From Undibacterium_A arcticum (GTDB taxonomy: Bacteria; Pseudomonadota; Gammaproteobacteria; Burkholderiales; Burkholderiaceae_D), in assembly GCF_042660705.1 (NCBI RefSeq), contig NZ_JBHSUQ010000002.1: a stretch of 64,000 nucleotides of DNA, one strand, 5' to 3'. Under the pieces are notes generated by a model. That model was given only the letters and a program-made list of their open reading frames with translations, made no database searches and had not been told where the DNA came from. Shown one piece after another: positions 29,501 to 38,406 of this stretch. The position numbers and the translations under genes were made by a program. Within the stretch, counting starts at the first letter, position 1, and each line of letters opens with the position of its first letter.

Positions 29501-31029
29501 CGACATCACGAGCCTGCCGCGGGCGTTCGCGGGGCAGACCACCCAGCAGCTGTACGAGCTCTGGAAAACTGACTTCGAGGTCAAGGCTACGGCAGCGCAA
29601 CTTCAGGTCTACACGGACCTGCTTCATGCGAGCTTGAACTACCGTCAACGACCCGACCGGGGTTGGTTCAGCGAGAAGGGTAAGGACGAGTCGGCGCGGC
29701 TGTGGGAAGAGCTGGCGCAGGCGAACATGGTTTTGAAAGACCAAATGTCCCCCGAGATGCTCGCTGAGTACAGCGGTTTCGCGGAGCAGCACCTGCTCGA
29801 GGCAACCAGGATGAACGACGACGGCAGGCGCCCGCCCGAGTTCGACCACGCGACCGTGAGGCGCTGGATATGCGTTCGTGCACACACGATGGGATGGACC
29901 GAGGATCTCTTCGAGAAGTTCGATGAGGGACCTCACATCTCTCGCGAGCGCATAGGCAATCACCGGGTCGAGCGGATAGGAAAGAAGTACCAGCACATCG
30001 CACTTGCAGAGGCCACGGCTCGGTTGACCGACAACCTCGTTTTGTCCTCCTACCACGACGATGGCAGGCTGCGGGCCTTCGAGTACGGCCCCAGCGGCCG
30101 CTACATGAAGAAGGATATTGACCCGTCACTCCGTGTAAGCAGCACGCAAGAGTCTGGCTGGTCCTCGACTCCAATCACCTGGTGGACGCCTTCCTCCCCA
30201 CGGCTGCCATCCGGCGACACGGACCTGCTCCTTGTCTGGGTTTCGGTGGAAAGTGAGCTGTGCAACGGTCCCGAAGAGATTGAAGTGGTGAGCCCCGACA
30301 GTCACCGGTGGCTTGTGGTGCACAGCTCTCGCCATTGGAAAGTCCCGGGTCAGAGCAGGCGCAATCACGCAGAGGCTTGGTCCCATATCACGTGCTTGGT
30401 CACTCGCTTGGGTGCCGGCCCTAAATTGGCCAAGGACCTGTTGAGCAAGCAGCGTGGTGACTCGTCGAGACTGTCGGACGACGGGCGTCTGGAAGCCTTC
30501 TTGGGGGAGCACGGCTGGCGCGACGGGAAGGAAATTAATCTCTCGAAGGACACCTCCTTAGGTATTGCCACTCCCTACGCTGGGATCGTCGAATCCCTTA
30601 CCGCCGAAGGCAATACCGAGGACAATTCGGTTGAGGAGTCGTTCACGCTCCACCTTCCGTCTGCTGCCGCCATGAAACTTTGACCTGCACCTTCGCAGCG
30701 GAAGGAAACCGGAATACGTTGACGCTGCAGGAGTTCTCAGATGGCAAGACCCCTCCCTACACACGCGTGGCGCCGGAGCAGGGGTAGTCTCTCGGGACTA
30801 CTTCCTGGAACGCCTCGCCCGAGCCGGACTCGAGCCGGTGTGGATTCTCGCCGGCGAGAAGAACGTATATGCGGGTCAGGACTTGGGCGGCGGCAATGGG
30901 TTCGGTGGCCGCCTCCATCACACTACTGTGTTCACCGTTGATGGCGGAAGCTTGAAGCCGTTTGGTCAGAAAAACTATCTGCTCCAGCCCAGCAAGGAAC
31001 AGTTGAAAGAGCTCCGGGAGAACCGATAA
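26550..31029 (+). CDS. very large STAND NTPase with N-terminal nuclease domain, Avs-like
   Basis: The first 1377 residues are in one frame. The N-terminus has an Mrr/PD-(D/E)XK-like motif: GADQGLECY followed by GWQAKYF. The NTPase core has Walker A ISGQAGIGKSHL (about 345) and Walker B SVLAIDALNEKH. A long helical C-terminal region of about 900 residues follows, as in antiviral STAND (Avs) sensors. The frame stops at 30683. Restoring a T in TTT (30679-30681) and a G in GGGG (30781-30784) extends it through QEFSDGKTPPYTRVAPEQG and WILAGEKNVYAGQDLGGG to 31029, about 1494 aa. The start at 26550 is a TTG; the first in-frame ATG is at 26601. It stands alone. In characterised Avs proteins the C-terminus recognises a conserved phage protein and activates the nuclease; that is known of the family, not shown here. 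Confidence 0.72.
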
Positions 31030-31181
31030 GGTAGGGCGGTCACGGCTAGTCCCATACCTTCGAGCATGCGGCCGGACTGGTCGCTAACTGTACCGGTCTT
31101 TAGGAAAGGCAGGCGAATGGCCGCAGTCACCAGTTAGCAGCCTAGCGAATCGGCGGCAACTTTGAGATGAGAAGGGGTGGC

Positions 31182-32529
31182 GGGGGTGTACCGGATTTTG
31201 TGTAAACGGAATTTCGTTTAAACCGGTGACATCCGCTCTTCGAACTGGATTGTGAAGCGGTTGAGCGCTCCTTTCCAGTCCCGCAGCGGCATCGTCCACT
31301 TCTTGCTGATGTTGTTGAGCGCCAGATAAAACAGCTTGCTAACGGCCTCATCAGTCGGGAATGAACTGCGGGTTTTGGTGATTTTTCGCAGGCTCATATT
31401 AATCGATTCGATGGCGTTGGTGGTGTAGATGACTTTGCGGATTTCCGGCGGGTAGTCGAAGAACGGTGTGATCCGCGCCCAATTGCGCCGCCAGGACAGG
31501 CCGATCGACTGGTAGTCTTTGTCCCACTTGGTCTCGAATTCCGAGAGCATGAGTTCAGCCTCATCGACGGTCGCGGCGCTGTAAATTCGCTTCAGGTCGG
31601 TGGCCACTTCCTTCTGTAATTTCCAGGGAACGAAGTTCAGGCTGTTACGTACCATGTAAACGATGCACAGCTGAACGGCTGCTTTCGGATAGACCGTCTC
31701 GATGGCATCCGGGAAGCCTTTCAGTCCGTCGACGCAGGCGATAAAGATGTCCTGTACGCCGCGATTTTTCAGCTCGGTGACCACCTGCAGCCAGAACTTG
31801 GCACCCTCGGTCTGGGCGATCCATAGGCCCAGTACTTCCTTGTGCCCCTCCATATTCACGCCGATTGCCAGATAGACGGCTTTGTTTCGGACGGCCCCGG
31901 TATCGCGGACTTTGACGTGAATGCAGTCGAGATACAGGATCGGGTAGAGCGCGTCGAGTGGCCTGGCCTGCCAGACCTTCACATCGTCGCTCACAGCGTC
32001 GGTAACGGCCGAGATGAGGCTCGGTGACACTTCGGTGCCATAGATCTCTTCCAGGTGGCTCTGGATCTCCCGTACCGTCAGGCCACGGGCATATAGTGAG
32101 ATGATCTTGTCGTCGAAACCGGTCCAGCGGGTCTGATGCTTGCCGACGATTTGGGGTTCAAAAGAGCCTTGGCGATCACGCGGGATATCAAGCGGGAGCG
32201 CGCCGAAATCGCCTTTGAGCGTCTTTGCACTGTGACCGTTACGCGTGTTGGCCGTGTCGTTGATCACTGCGCTGCTCTTGTCGTGACCGAGATGGTCGGT
32301 CATCTCGACCTCCAGAGCGCGCTCGACCAGCATCTTGGTTAGCTGTTTGAGTAGGCCATTTTCACCAATCAGGTCTTCTGGCTTTGTAGTTGGCAAGCAG
32401 GCTGTCAGCCAGTTTGACCAGGTCAGGATCGGGCTTGGCCCGCTTGGTGCGTTTTACGTAGGTCATTTTTTCCTCTATGCCGGCAGTGTCCTGCCAAATG
32501 ACCGTTTACACAAAACTAAATACACCCTC
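31182..32529. mobile_element. IS256-family insertion sequence with target duplication
   Basis: The ends share GGGTGTA, five variable bases, then TTTTGTGTAAACGG in inverted orientation (31184-31209 and 32502-32527). The element is flanked by GGGGTGGC at 31174-31181 and 32530-32537, an exact 8-bp target duplication, which is the size usual for IS256. Removing it restores a sequence with repeated GCGAATCGGYGGCAAC words (near 31145 and 32550), probably the end of an older IS21-like element. Confidence 0.85.
31218..32466 (-). CDS. IS256-family (MULE/DDE) transposase, split by lost A's
   Basis: About 416 aa. The ATG at 32466 gives MTYVKRTKRAKPDPDLVKLA, the usual start. At 32383-32385 a run of three A's (five expected) shifts the frame; from there 392 residues run to 31218. 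DDE residues: LYLDCIHVKV, ACVDGLKGFPDAI and TTNAIESINMSLRK. The target duplication and otherwise intact sequence suggest a recently active copy, so the frameshift is more likely a sequence error than decay. Confidence 0.9.
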
Positions 32530-32750
32530 GGGGTGGCGACGTTGCCGTGCGAATCGGTGGCAACGTCCGTGCGAATACTCAGCCAAACAATTGAAAATCC
32601 GATCGGATAATCGATAGAACTTGCATATGTTGAGGCCTTTTGATACCTGTGAAATTCGCTGTGTTGGACCTCTGATTTGAGCAGACAATTCGATCATGGT
32701 GTCAGCATGAAATGGGAAATGGCGCAGCAACTAATGGGTGCTGCACCACT

Positions 32751-32810
32751 TGTGTCAAACTTAATTGCCTTGTGTCAGACTTAATTGTTTTGTGTCTGAC
32801 TTTATTGTTT
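32751..32810 (+). repeat. three tandem 20-bp direct repeats
   Basis: Units at 32751, 32771 and 32791 follow TGTGTCARACTTAATTGYYT, the third with TGTGTCTGACTTTATTG. Adjacent 20-base units with a leading TGT look like transposase-binding sites at the end of a Tn7/Tn552-type element or like plasmid iterons. No replication gene or transposase lies beside them. The surrounding 32530-32863 has no gene. Confidence 0.65.
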
Positions 32811-32863
32811 GTTCACATCTGGCGCTGCATAACCAGTGTCTAAATGTGTTTTCAAGAATTTTC

Positions 32864-33088
32864 CTAGTTGATCCGCCGAAATTGGATTGCATCTATCAAC
32901 CCTTTTCCACTTTGACTTTCAAGATGTTCAACAATGATATGGATTAGGCCATCTGAAGCCATAGCTCTCGCCGCAATTGTGACATTCTGAAACGCATCAA
33001 CAGTTTCGCCTTTTGCAGCATCAGGTCGCATCCAGCCAACACCTCCAACCGACGTTTTCTCATATGCTTCTTTCGCAATGTCGCGCAT
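32864..33088 (-). CDS. hypothetical protein, 74 aa
   Basis: Starts MRDIAKEAYEKTSVGGVGWM. Soluble, alpha/beta, no recognised domain. It is the last of a run of small minus-strand genes (35523-32864) downstream of the HTH regulator and tyrosine recombinase. It starts 9 bases after the end of the next gene upstream, so it is probably co-transcribed. Confidence 0.5.
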   Translation of the reverse strand: MRDIAKEAYEKTSVGGVGWMRPDAAKGETVDAFQNVTIAARAMASDGLIHIIVEHLESQSGKGLIDAIQFRRIN

Positions 33089-33097
33089 TTCAATTTC

Positions 33098-33343
33098 CTA
33101 TGCGGTTAAAGTGTAGGTGCGCTTCGGAGAATCGAGACGAACGTAGCGCCATGTTTTCAAGCCGATGGCGAGCGCGACCCTTTTCGCGGTTTCCTTATTG
33201 CCGAAGCCAGGAACAATCTCAAGATTGAGTTCCTCGATCAAATGGAAATCGCCTTCCTTCAGGGTGTGAATGTCTTCGAGCTTTTGCACCTTTGGGACGT
33301 ACTACCGAACCCGCGATTCAGTTGTTGCCAGGATGTAGGTCAT
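33098..33343 (-). CDS. small hypothetical protein with an in-frame amber codon
   Basis: The ATG at 33343 follows AAGGAAAACGA and opens MTYILATTESRVR. Codon 14 is TAG (33302-33304). The same frame then continues YVPKVQKLEDIHTLKEGDFH to a stop at 33098. A GTG at 33289 could start a 63-aa product, but the good ribosome-binding site belongs to the ATG. A CAG-to-TAG change is the simplest explanation. Function unknown. Confidence 0.5.
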
Positions 33344-33353
33344 TCGTTTTCCT

Positions 33354-33602
33354 TCAATTGATTCGCTTTAGTCGTTGGCCGTGAATGCCCCAAACGCAAT
33401 CAATGCCGTCCACCGAGCCACATAGTGCCCAACCGTTTCCGATCTTCCTCGCAACCACTTCGCTGCCGATTTCAACAGCCAGCCGTTCAGCCCATTGCAC
33501 TGCCGAGCCCTGCCCTTTGAACAGCTCGTTCCCTTCGACGATTACAGTTGCATCGAAAACTGGAACGGCAAATAGTGTCATCATCGATTTTTTCCTTGGC
33601 AT
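33354..33602 (-). CDS. hypothetical protein, 82 aa
   Basis: Starts MPRKKSMMTLFAVPVFDATV; MTLFAVPVF at 33581 is an alternative start. Beta-rich and soluble, with Trp-containing segments (SAVQWAERLA, NGWALCGSVD). No family recognised. Close spacing to both neighbours suggests one transcript. Confidence 0.5.
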   Translation of the reverse strand: MPRKKSMMTLFAVPVFDATVIVEGNELFKGQGSAVQWAERLAVEIGSEVVARKIGNGWALCGSVDGIDCVWGIHGQRLKRIN

Positions 33603-33605
33603 CAG

Positions 33606-34100
33606 TTAGGTTGTAGGTTCCTTGACGTTCAACCTGTGTCGAACACCTTTACCACCATGCGAGTGATACAGCACGACAAACAGACATCCATCGCGGATCA
33701 ACTTCACTACGTCATCACCTTGATCGGCCAGTCCAATCCACTGAGCACCTGCTTCAAACCGATACGGGATTACCTGAACCTGGGATGGTCCCGAAATGAT
33801 GAACGCCTTGTCGGGCTTGTTCTGTCTAAATTTTGCCTTGAGCCATGAGCTGTAGTACAGGAAACCAAGGTTCGTGATCGTCGTAGCTCTGTCGCCGAGG
33901 TTGACGGCGGTAACGGACACATATGTTTTCGGATCGATCTGACCACCGCCAACCATTTTCATGCCCGTGCTCGCCGTGAGGCGTACCTTCGGGCCTGAAT
34001 CTAGCCACTTGTAGGCGTCCCAGCCAAGTACGAACATCGAGACAACTGCTGCATAACCGGCGATGCCAAGCGTCCAAAGTTCATTCGTTGTCATGGGCAT
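33606..34100 (-). CDS. hypothetical membrane-anchored protein, 164 aa
   Basis: An N-terminal hydrophobic helix (about residues 8-27, LWTLGIAGYAAVVSMFVLGW) is followed by a soluble beta-rich domain (VSVTAVNLGDRATTITNLGF). It is probably anchored in the inner membrane with the domain in the cytoplasm or periplasm. No recognised family; similar single-pass proteins are common in integrative elements. MTTNELW at 34094 is an alternative start. Confidence 0.6.
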   Translation of the reverse strand: MPMTTNELWTLGIAGYAAVVSMFVLGWDAYKWLDSGPKVRLTASTGMKMVGGGQIDPKTYVSVTAVNLGDRATTITNLGFLYYSSWLKAKFRQNKPDKAFIISGPSQVQVIPYRFEAGAQWIGLADQGDDVVKLIRDGCLFVVLYHSHGGKGVRHRLNVKEPTT

Positions 34101-34258
34101 GATCGCAGCTAGTGCATTTGTATGGCGTTGTACTCATTCCGGCAAGACCGGATTTGTTGAAACGCCACCGCATTTGGGGCAGTTCGGTGGAGTAAAAATC
34201 ATGTTCTTCTTATCCTTGCCGGCTGCCGGCCGGTATCGGGGCGCGTGCGCCAAATTTC

Positions 34259-34693
34259 CTAGATTCTCTTACAGATATCAGCCACCGTATCCCGCAGATC
34301 CTTGAGGTGGCCTGTTAGCAAAGGGTTGGTCGCAGTCTTGTTGAAAACTTCAAGATTATTTAGGTCGAACACACAACCATTTTTAATTAGCTCACGACGG
34401 AACGCGAGTTTTTTACCCAAAACTTTTCTAGCAGTCGGCTCGGAGATCACTTCGTCCAGCTGTTCGAGATCAGACAAGTGTTCAATTTCGTTGCGCGTGA
34501 CTGCAGCGATCCGAGCCGCGCCCATTGCCAAGCCTAGATCAACGCCGCGTAACTCAACAGACAAGTTGTTTAAGCTATTTTCGTGAGTACCGAGTGATTT
34601 CAACTGTACAGCACGCAAATTGTCAGCGGCGTGAGCAGACAGCATCACAGCACCACACACCAACGTACAGAAAATGACAACGAATTCTTTCAT
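34259..34693 (-). CDS. hypothetical exported protein
   Basis: I place the start at 34693 (MKEFVVIFCTLVCGAVMLSA), which gives a clear signal peptide cleaved near AHA-A. The mature part, about 120 aa, is helical and contains one Cys pair candidate (NGCVFDLNN and VADICKRI). An upstream in-frame start at 34732 would spoil the signal peptide. Function unknown. Confidence 0.6.
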   Translation of the reverse strand: MKEFVVIFCTLVCGAVMLSAHAADNLRAVQLKSLGTHENSLNNLSVELRGVDLGLAMGAARIAAVTRNEIEHLSDLEQLDEVISEPTARKVLGKKLAFRRELIKNGCVFDLNNLEVFNKTATNPLLTGHLKDLRDTVADICKRI

Positions 34694-34774
34694 TTTTTTA
34701 TTGCCATGGCTTCCGGCCAGCTGCGGGCGCACTCATGCGCGTTTTCCTTGGTGTCGGCCCTGTTATTATCTCTG

Positions 34775-35523
34775 TCATACACCTTTGTGTTGAAGCCACA
34801 ATTGGACTATGCGGTAAAGATAGTCCTTAGCCTCCGCCAGAGTCATTGGATTCTCGGGGGGCGGATCTTTCTCGCTACCATGTCTAGCCGCGTCTCCTAC
34901 TGCGGAAACTGAGTTCGCCGTGCGCGTGAACCGGTTGTATTCTGGCTTGTTTGTCCAACAAGTGGCAATCAGGGCTTGCTCGTTGCCTACATCTTTTTTA
35001 ACAACTTCCAGCATGCGGTACAGCCCAACCCAGGCATCGCTATCCTCGGCAACCAAAAGACGCATCACTTTCGCGACTGCGCTATCCGACCCGCAAAGTG
35101 TTGTAATCTTTATCGTTCGTGGAGACAGCGGCTCGTCAGATTGCCCTTCGAGATTCCCCGCACCACCACTAGAACTGACGGCACCCACATCGCATCGAGC
35201 ATGTACACCCTCACGAATTGTCACGAATACGTCGCGTCCGCCGGCTGCGTTTCTCCTATACACAGCGCCGCTACGTATTGGTTCTCGCAAACCACGTTCA
35301 AGCTTGAGAACGCCTGACAAATAGCGATTTCTTCTTCGGCGATTGCGAGCACATCAGCGTGCTCAGGACAAGCATCGAACTTGGTGGACTCGTATAAATA
35401 TTCGTTATCTCGGTCGCTCTTGACTACCTTGGCAGAACCTGACTGGCTCAAGAACTGCTCCAGATAAACAAGGTCGTGCACCAACCCGACGAGTTGTACC
35501 TGCCATTGATTAGTGTGGACCAT
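34775..35523 (-). CDS. hypothetical protein, about 250 aa, split
   Basis: The first frame starts at 35523 (MVHTNQWQVQLVGLVHDLVY) and is good to ENQYVAA near 35270. The second continues with VYRRNAAGGRDVFVTIREG through DAWVGLYRMLEVVKKDVGNE to a stop at 34775. One missing base at about 35265-35271 joins them. No family recognised. A palindrome at 35569-35583 lies upstream of this gene and probably controls it. Confidence 0.5.
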
Positions 35524-35568
35524 AATTTTCCTTATCTGTTATCAAGCTTCGATAAGCCTCATTATATA

Positions 35569-35583
35569 GTACCCATTGGGTAC
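35569..35583. promoter_or_regulatory. palindromic operator for the downstream gene
   Basis: GTACCCATTGGGTAC is a perfect 7-1-7 palindrome between the end of the HTH gene and the start of the gene at 35523. A near copy overlaps the HTH gene's own promoter at 35863-35877. The pair suggests that the HTH protein binds both sites. Confidence 0.6.
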
Positions 35584-35584
35584 A

Positions 35585-35842
35585 TCAAGCGCTTTTCGAA
35601 GCTTTATTTGCCAGACGATTAAATTTATTTTTCAGGGCCTCATGATCTAAGATTTCGCGCACCAGGACCCAAACGGTTGACGGCATTTCTCTATAATTGC
35701 CAACTGCTTCCGGTGCAGCTAACCATTTCTTCAATGTCGTCTCAGGCGCACCAATGCGCTCTGCGAACTCCTTCCAGGGAAGTCCAAGTTTATCTTTGGC
35801 CTCCCTCAAAAACACTTGCTGTGACACGTTCCTATTTGTCAT
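35585..35842 (-). CDS. HTH transcriptional regulator, 85 aa
   Basis: A small XRE-like protein with LPWKEFAERIGAPETTLKKW as the helix-turn-helix (about residues 21-40 from the start used here). I start it at 35842 (MTNRNVSQQVF). In-frame ATGs at 35860 and 35869 would lie within or beside the operator copy at 35863-35877. Two palindromes, one before this gene and one before the next, fit an autorepressor that also controls the genes downstream. Confidence 0.7.
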   Translation of the reverse strand: MTNRNVSQQVFLREAKDKLGLPWKEFAERIGAPETTLKKWLAAPEAVGNYREMPSTVWVLVREILDHEALKNKFNRLANKASKSA

Positions 35843-35862
35843 TGTTGCCCTGTTGTCCATAG

Positions 35863-35877
35863 TACCCATTGAGTGCC
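35863..35877. promoter_or_regulatory. operator copy at the HTH gene promoter
   Basis: GTACCCATTGAGTGC matches the palindrome at 35569-35583 at 13 of 15 positions. It ends 21 bases upstream of the start I chose, where it would overlap the core promoter, as expected for negative autoregulation. Confidence 0.5.
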
Positions 35878-35883
35878 ATCATA

Positions 35884-36548
35884 TCACCGCAGAAAACATG
35901 TCGCGCAGCTTTTTTTTTGTGACACTTCAAGATAGGGCATAACGTGATCCAGCTCGGCATGCCCCAAGAGCTGCACCGTTTCAAGATCGTGCCCCTGTTT
36001 CAAGAGATTGCTGGCAAACGACCGCCTGCCTGAATGCGACGAACCGCCTATGCCAGCGTCCTTGTAGAGCTTTGTGATGTGCGCTTGCAGACTATCGCAG
36101 GCCAGGTAATCGACTTGCTCGTCGGCGAAGTTGATTCGGCGCTTCGTGTTGAGATAGAACTTGCTGCCCTTGTGCGTCAGGATCAGCTTTGTCTTCGGTG
36201 ACAGACCGCGATAACGCGCATCTGCCTGCTCGGTCCCAATGCCGCGCTCGATCCGATAGGTAAGGTACGTTTCCAGCGCCTCGATGGTCAACCGGTGTGC
36301 CAAATAAATGCATCGCTGGCGGCATCCTTTGGTGATGGCAGCTCGCAAACTGACTTCTGGCCTTATCGCCCCGACCCAGCCAATAAAATGTCCTGCACCT
36401 CAATCTGCGCGATTTCTGACACACGCATGCCGCAGGTGATACCGAGAAGCAGAACGAGCGTATCGCGCTCGGGATGGCGACTGGTAACTTTTGTGACGCG
36501 AAGGAGGTGCCGAATCTGGCCGGGCTTTAGGGTAGTGGCTTGTGGCAT
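35884..36548 (-). CDS. small tyrosine recombinase, split at a G4 run
   Basis: Tyrosine recombinases integrate or resolve mobile DNA. The ATG at 36548 follows GAGGTT. The first part (MPQATTLKPGQIRHLL) contains the first catalytic Arg in CGMRVSE. After GGGG at 36369-36372 (one G short) the second part holds HSGRRSFASNLL (HxxR), GHAELDHVMPY with the second His, and the nucleophile Tyr. Joined, it is about 222 aa, so it has the catalytic domain but almost no N-terminal core-binding domain. It may be the element's own integrase or resolvase. The 290 bases upstream (36549-36838) contain no gene. Confidence 0.78.
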
Positions 36549-36838
36549 GAGAACCTCTGAATAGAATGGATGGAAGCTGCATTCAGAGGAAGAATCGTTC
36601 AGATTCTTTTTCAAGAGTAGCACAAGCGTTTGTGCGGGGTTCTCAGAAAAGTGGCGCGCACGACTTGAGGCGATTACGATTTCCTGAAATGCCGTATGAA
36701 TTGATAATCGCTCGCCATACACCAATGCGGCTTATACTAATTATGATTACCAGGTGCGTTCCAATATAAACAGTTCACCAGGCTTTTCACCCAAACGGTA
36801 CAAACCAGTCCCTTTATCACTGCATCAAGGAGACCAGC

Positions 36839-37284
36839 ATGTCGAAAACACTATCAGCAAGAGACGCGATCAAAGCAGAGATAGAGCATTTCACCAAGGG
36901 TAGGGACCACTATCAAGTGCAATTAGATAAGTTGGTCAAAGCGCTTGCCGCTCTGGATGGAATCGATGGCGCCAGCCCAAAATTTCAATCTGATCAAAGG
37001 ACCACAAAGACGAGGGTCACACAGGACGTTAAAGCCCCGGCAAAAAAGTGGGGACACTCAAGATTCCGTCGACTGGAGGCGATTTCTGGATCAAATTGAT
37101 CACCGATCAGCCGCAATCGGCTCCAGATATCCTGAAGGCGGCCATCGCGCAACTAGGCTTGACATCGACCAAGGATCTGAAATCGAAACTGTCGGCGCGA
37201 ATGACCAATGCCCTAGGTCATCTGATCAAGTCAAAACAGATCCAGGACTCTGGTGAACGTCGCGATCGGCGGTTCTTCAAATAG
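36839..37284 (+). CDS. hypothetical protein, about 149 aa, split at an A6 run
   Basis: The N-terminal part (MSKTLSARDAIKAEIEHFTK) forms a coiled coil up to LAALDG. After six A's at 37042-37047 (seven expected) the sequence continues GTLKIPSTGGDFWIKLITD and ends in a compact helical, possibly winged-helix, domain (IAQLGLTSTKDLKSKL, ending RRDRRFFK). A coiled coil plus a basic winged helix suggests a nucleoid-associated or DNA-binding protein, but I cannot name a family. A good intrinsic terminator follows at 37339. Confidence 0.6.
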
Positions 37285-37338
37285 ATCGAGTGGCGGATCG
37301 GTAAGCAATTGACAAAGTAAGCGCTGTTCTCTGAAAAC

Positions 37339-37363
37339 AAAAAGCCCTCGAAGAGGGCTTTTT
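37339..37363. terminator. intrinsic terminator
   Basis: AAAAAGCCCTC-GA-AGAGGGCTTTTT is a stem with U runs in both orientations, 54 bases after the coiled-coil gene's stop. It can end transcription from both sides. A short direct repeat (TACATTCGGT twice, 37381-37400) follows. Confidence 0.85.
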
Positions 37364-37427
37364 GGAGAACACTTAATCACTACATTCGGTTACATTCGGT
37401 TGAAATTATCGTTCGAGTCAGAACCAC

Positions 37428-37576
37428 CTACAGTGGTGTCTTGCTGGCAGGTGCACGCTTGTCCTGTTGCAACGGACGGTTGATTTCTTTCTTTATGGCA
37501 TCAATCGCGCCCACAAGGGGGGCGAAGTACAGACGTATATCGTCTTTTGCCACTTCCCCCCCATTCGCCGGTACAT
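37428..37576 (-). CDS. small hypothetical protein, about 50 aa, G7 run in frame
   Basis: A clear coding tail runs AKDDIRLYFAPLVGAIDAIK to a stop at 37428. A GTG at 37553 would give 41 aa. An ATG at 37576 behind GAGGGA gives MYRRM and joins the tail if the G7 run (37556-37562) lost one base. Because the ribosome-binding site supports the ATG, I prefer the longer form. Function unknown. Confidence 0.45.
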
Positions 37577-37619
37577 AGTTAGTCCCTCGTCCCTCTCGAG
37601 ACTTGGGATTGCCTCGAAC

Positions 37620-38128
37620 TTAGAAGTACAGGTTCGTTGGCAGATTCAGCATTTCGTCGACGGCGATACTCGCCCGCATATGCGTATCGGAATGCTGTTG
37701 ATCGTACGATTCGCCGACAATCGGAACATTGGTCAGCGCTTCTTTGGCGCGCTGCAGAACCCGGGACTGCAACTCGCAGCGCATACACACGTGCGTGCCA
37801 GGTTCGGCCATTGCCCGCGGCAATGGATTAGTTTGCACGTCCGCATTGCTAGTCACCACCGCACACGCATCGAGGTCCGCCAACAAAAGCTTTACCTGCT
37901 CGCTGGTTTTGGCGTCCAAACTGCTTGCGCCAGTGAGCTGAGATTGTTGAATCCGGACGAACAAATTGTGCATGGAAGCCGCTTTCACCATGTATGGGCG
38001 GATCCTGTCATATGCCGCCTGACGCTCCAGATAATCTCTGTCGTTTGGGGTGTCGCTTTCCCAATCTTCTAGGAACTGATCAGACAGACCGAGTACCAGA
38101 TCAACTTCGTTTTTTTGGTAAATTCCAT
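37620..38128 (-). CDS. hypothetical protein, about 170 aa, start broken by an A7 run
   Basis: A perfect AGGAGG lies before the ATG at 38128 (MEFTKK), but seven A's at 38110-38116 shift it out of the long frame NEVDLVLGLSDQFLEDWESD, which runs to 37620. Eight A's would restore a single gene. The protein is acidic and helical with one CxxC (HVCMRCELQ). It overlaps the next upstream gene by no more than a few bases and is probably co-transcribed with it. No family recognised. Confidence 0.6.
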
Positions 38129-38136
38129 AATTCCTC

Positions 38137-38370
38137 CTATAGAAAGTCGGGGGAATTGGCCCAAAGCACAAACCCTCCGGGATTGATGAACACAGTTCGA
38201 TCTGCTGAATCTAGTTCGAGATAATGATGATGCTGGATGCCCAGCTGCACTTTTGCCGACATTGCGGCGAAAATCCTGTCCGATGTATCGCCCACATCGG
38301 ACAAAATTCTCTGGAATTCAAAGGTAGACTTGGTGTCCCCGCGCTGTGCGGGAACACCGTAAGTCTTCAT
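38137..38370 (-). CDS. hypothetical protein, 77 aa
   Basis: Starts MKTYGVPAQRGDTKSTFEFQ. The middle has a HHHYLELDSADRTVF segment. Soluble, no recognised domain. It ends nine bases before the next start, so it is in the same unit as the 170-aa gene downstream. Confidence 0.55.
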   Translation of the reverse strand: MKTYGVPAQRGDTKSTFEFQRILSDVGDTSDRIFAAMSAKVQLGIQHHHYLELDSADRTVFINPGGFVLWANSPDFL

Positions 38371-38406
38371 TTCTAGCCCAGCATTGCCATCGGCGCCAAG
38401 ACAGGT

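Noticed and set aside
32751..32810. CRISPR array
   Set aside because: The repeats are adjacent with no spacers and number only three.
37467..38072. 201-codon plus-strand frame
   Set aside because: It lies opposite the two minus-strand genes with good start signals and has shadow-like composition.
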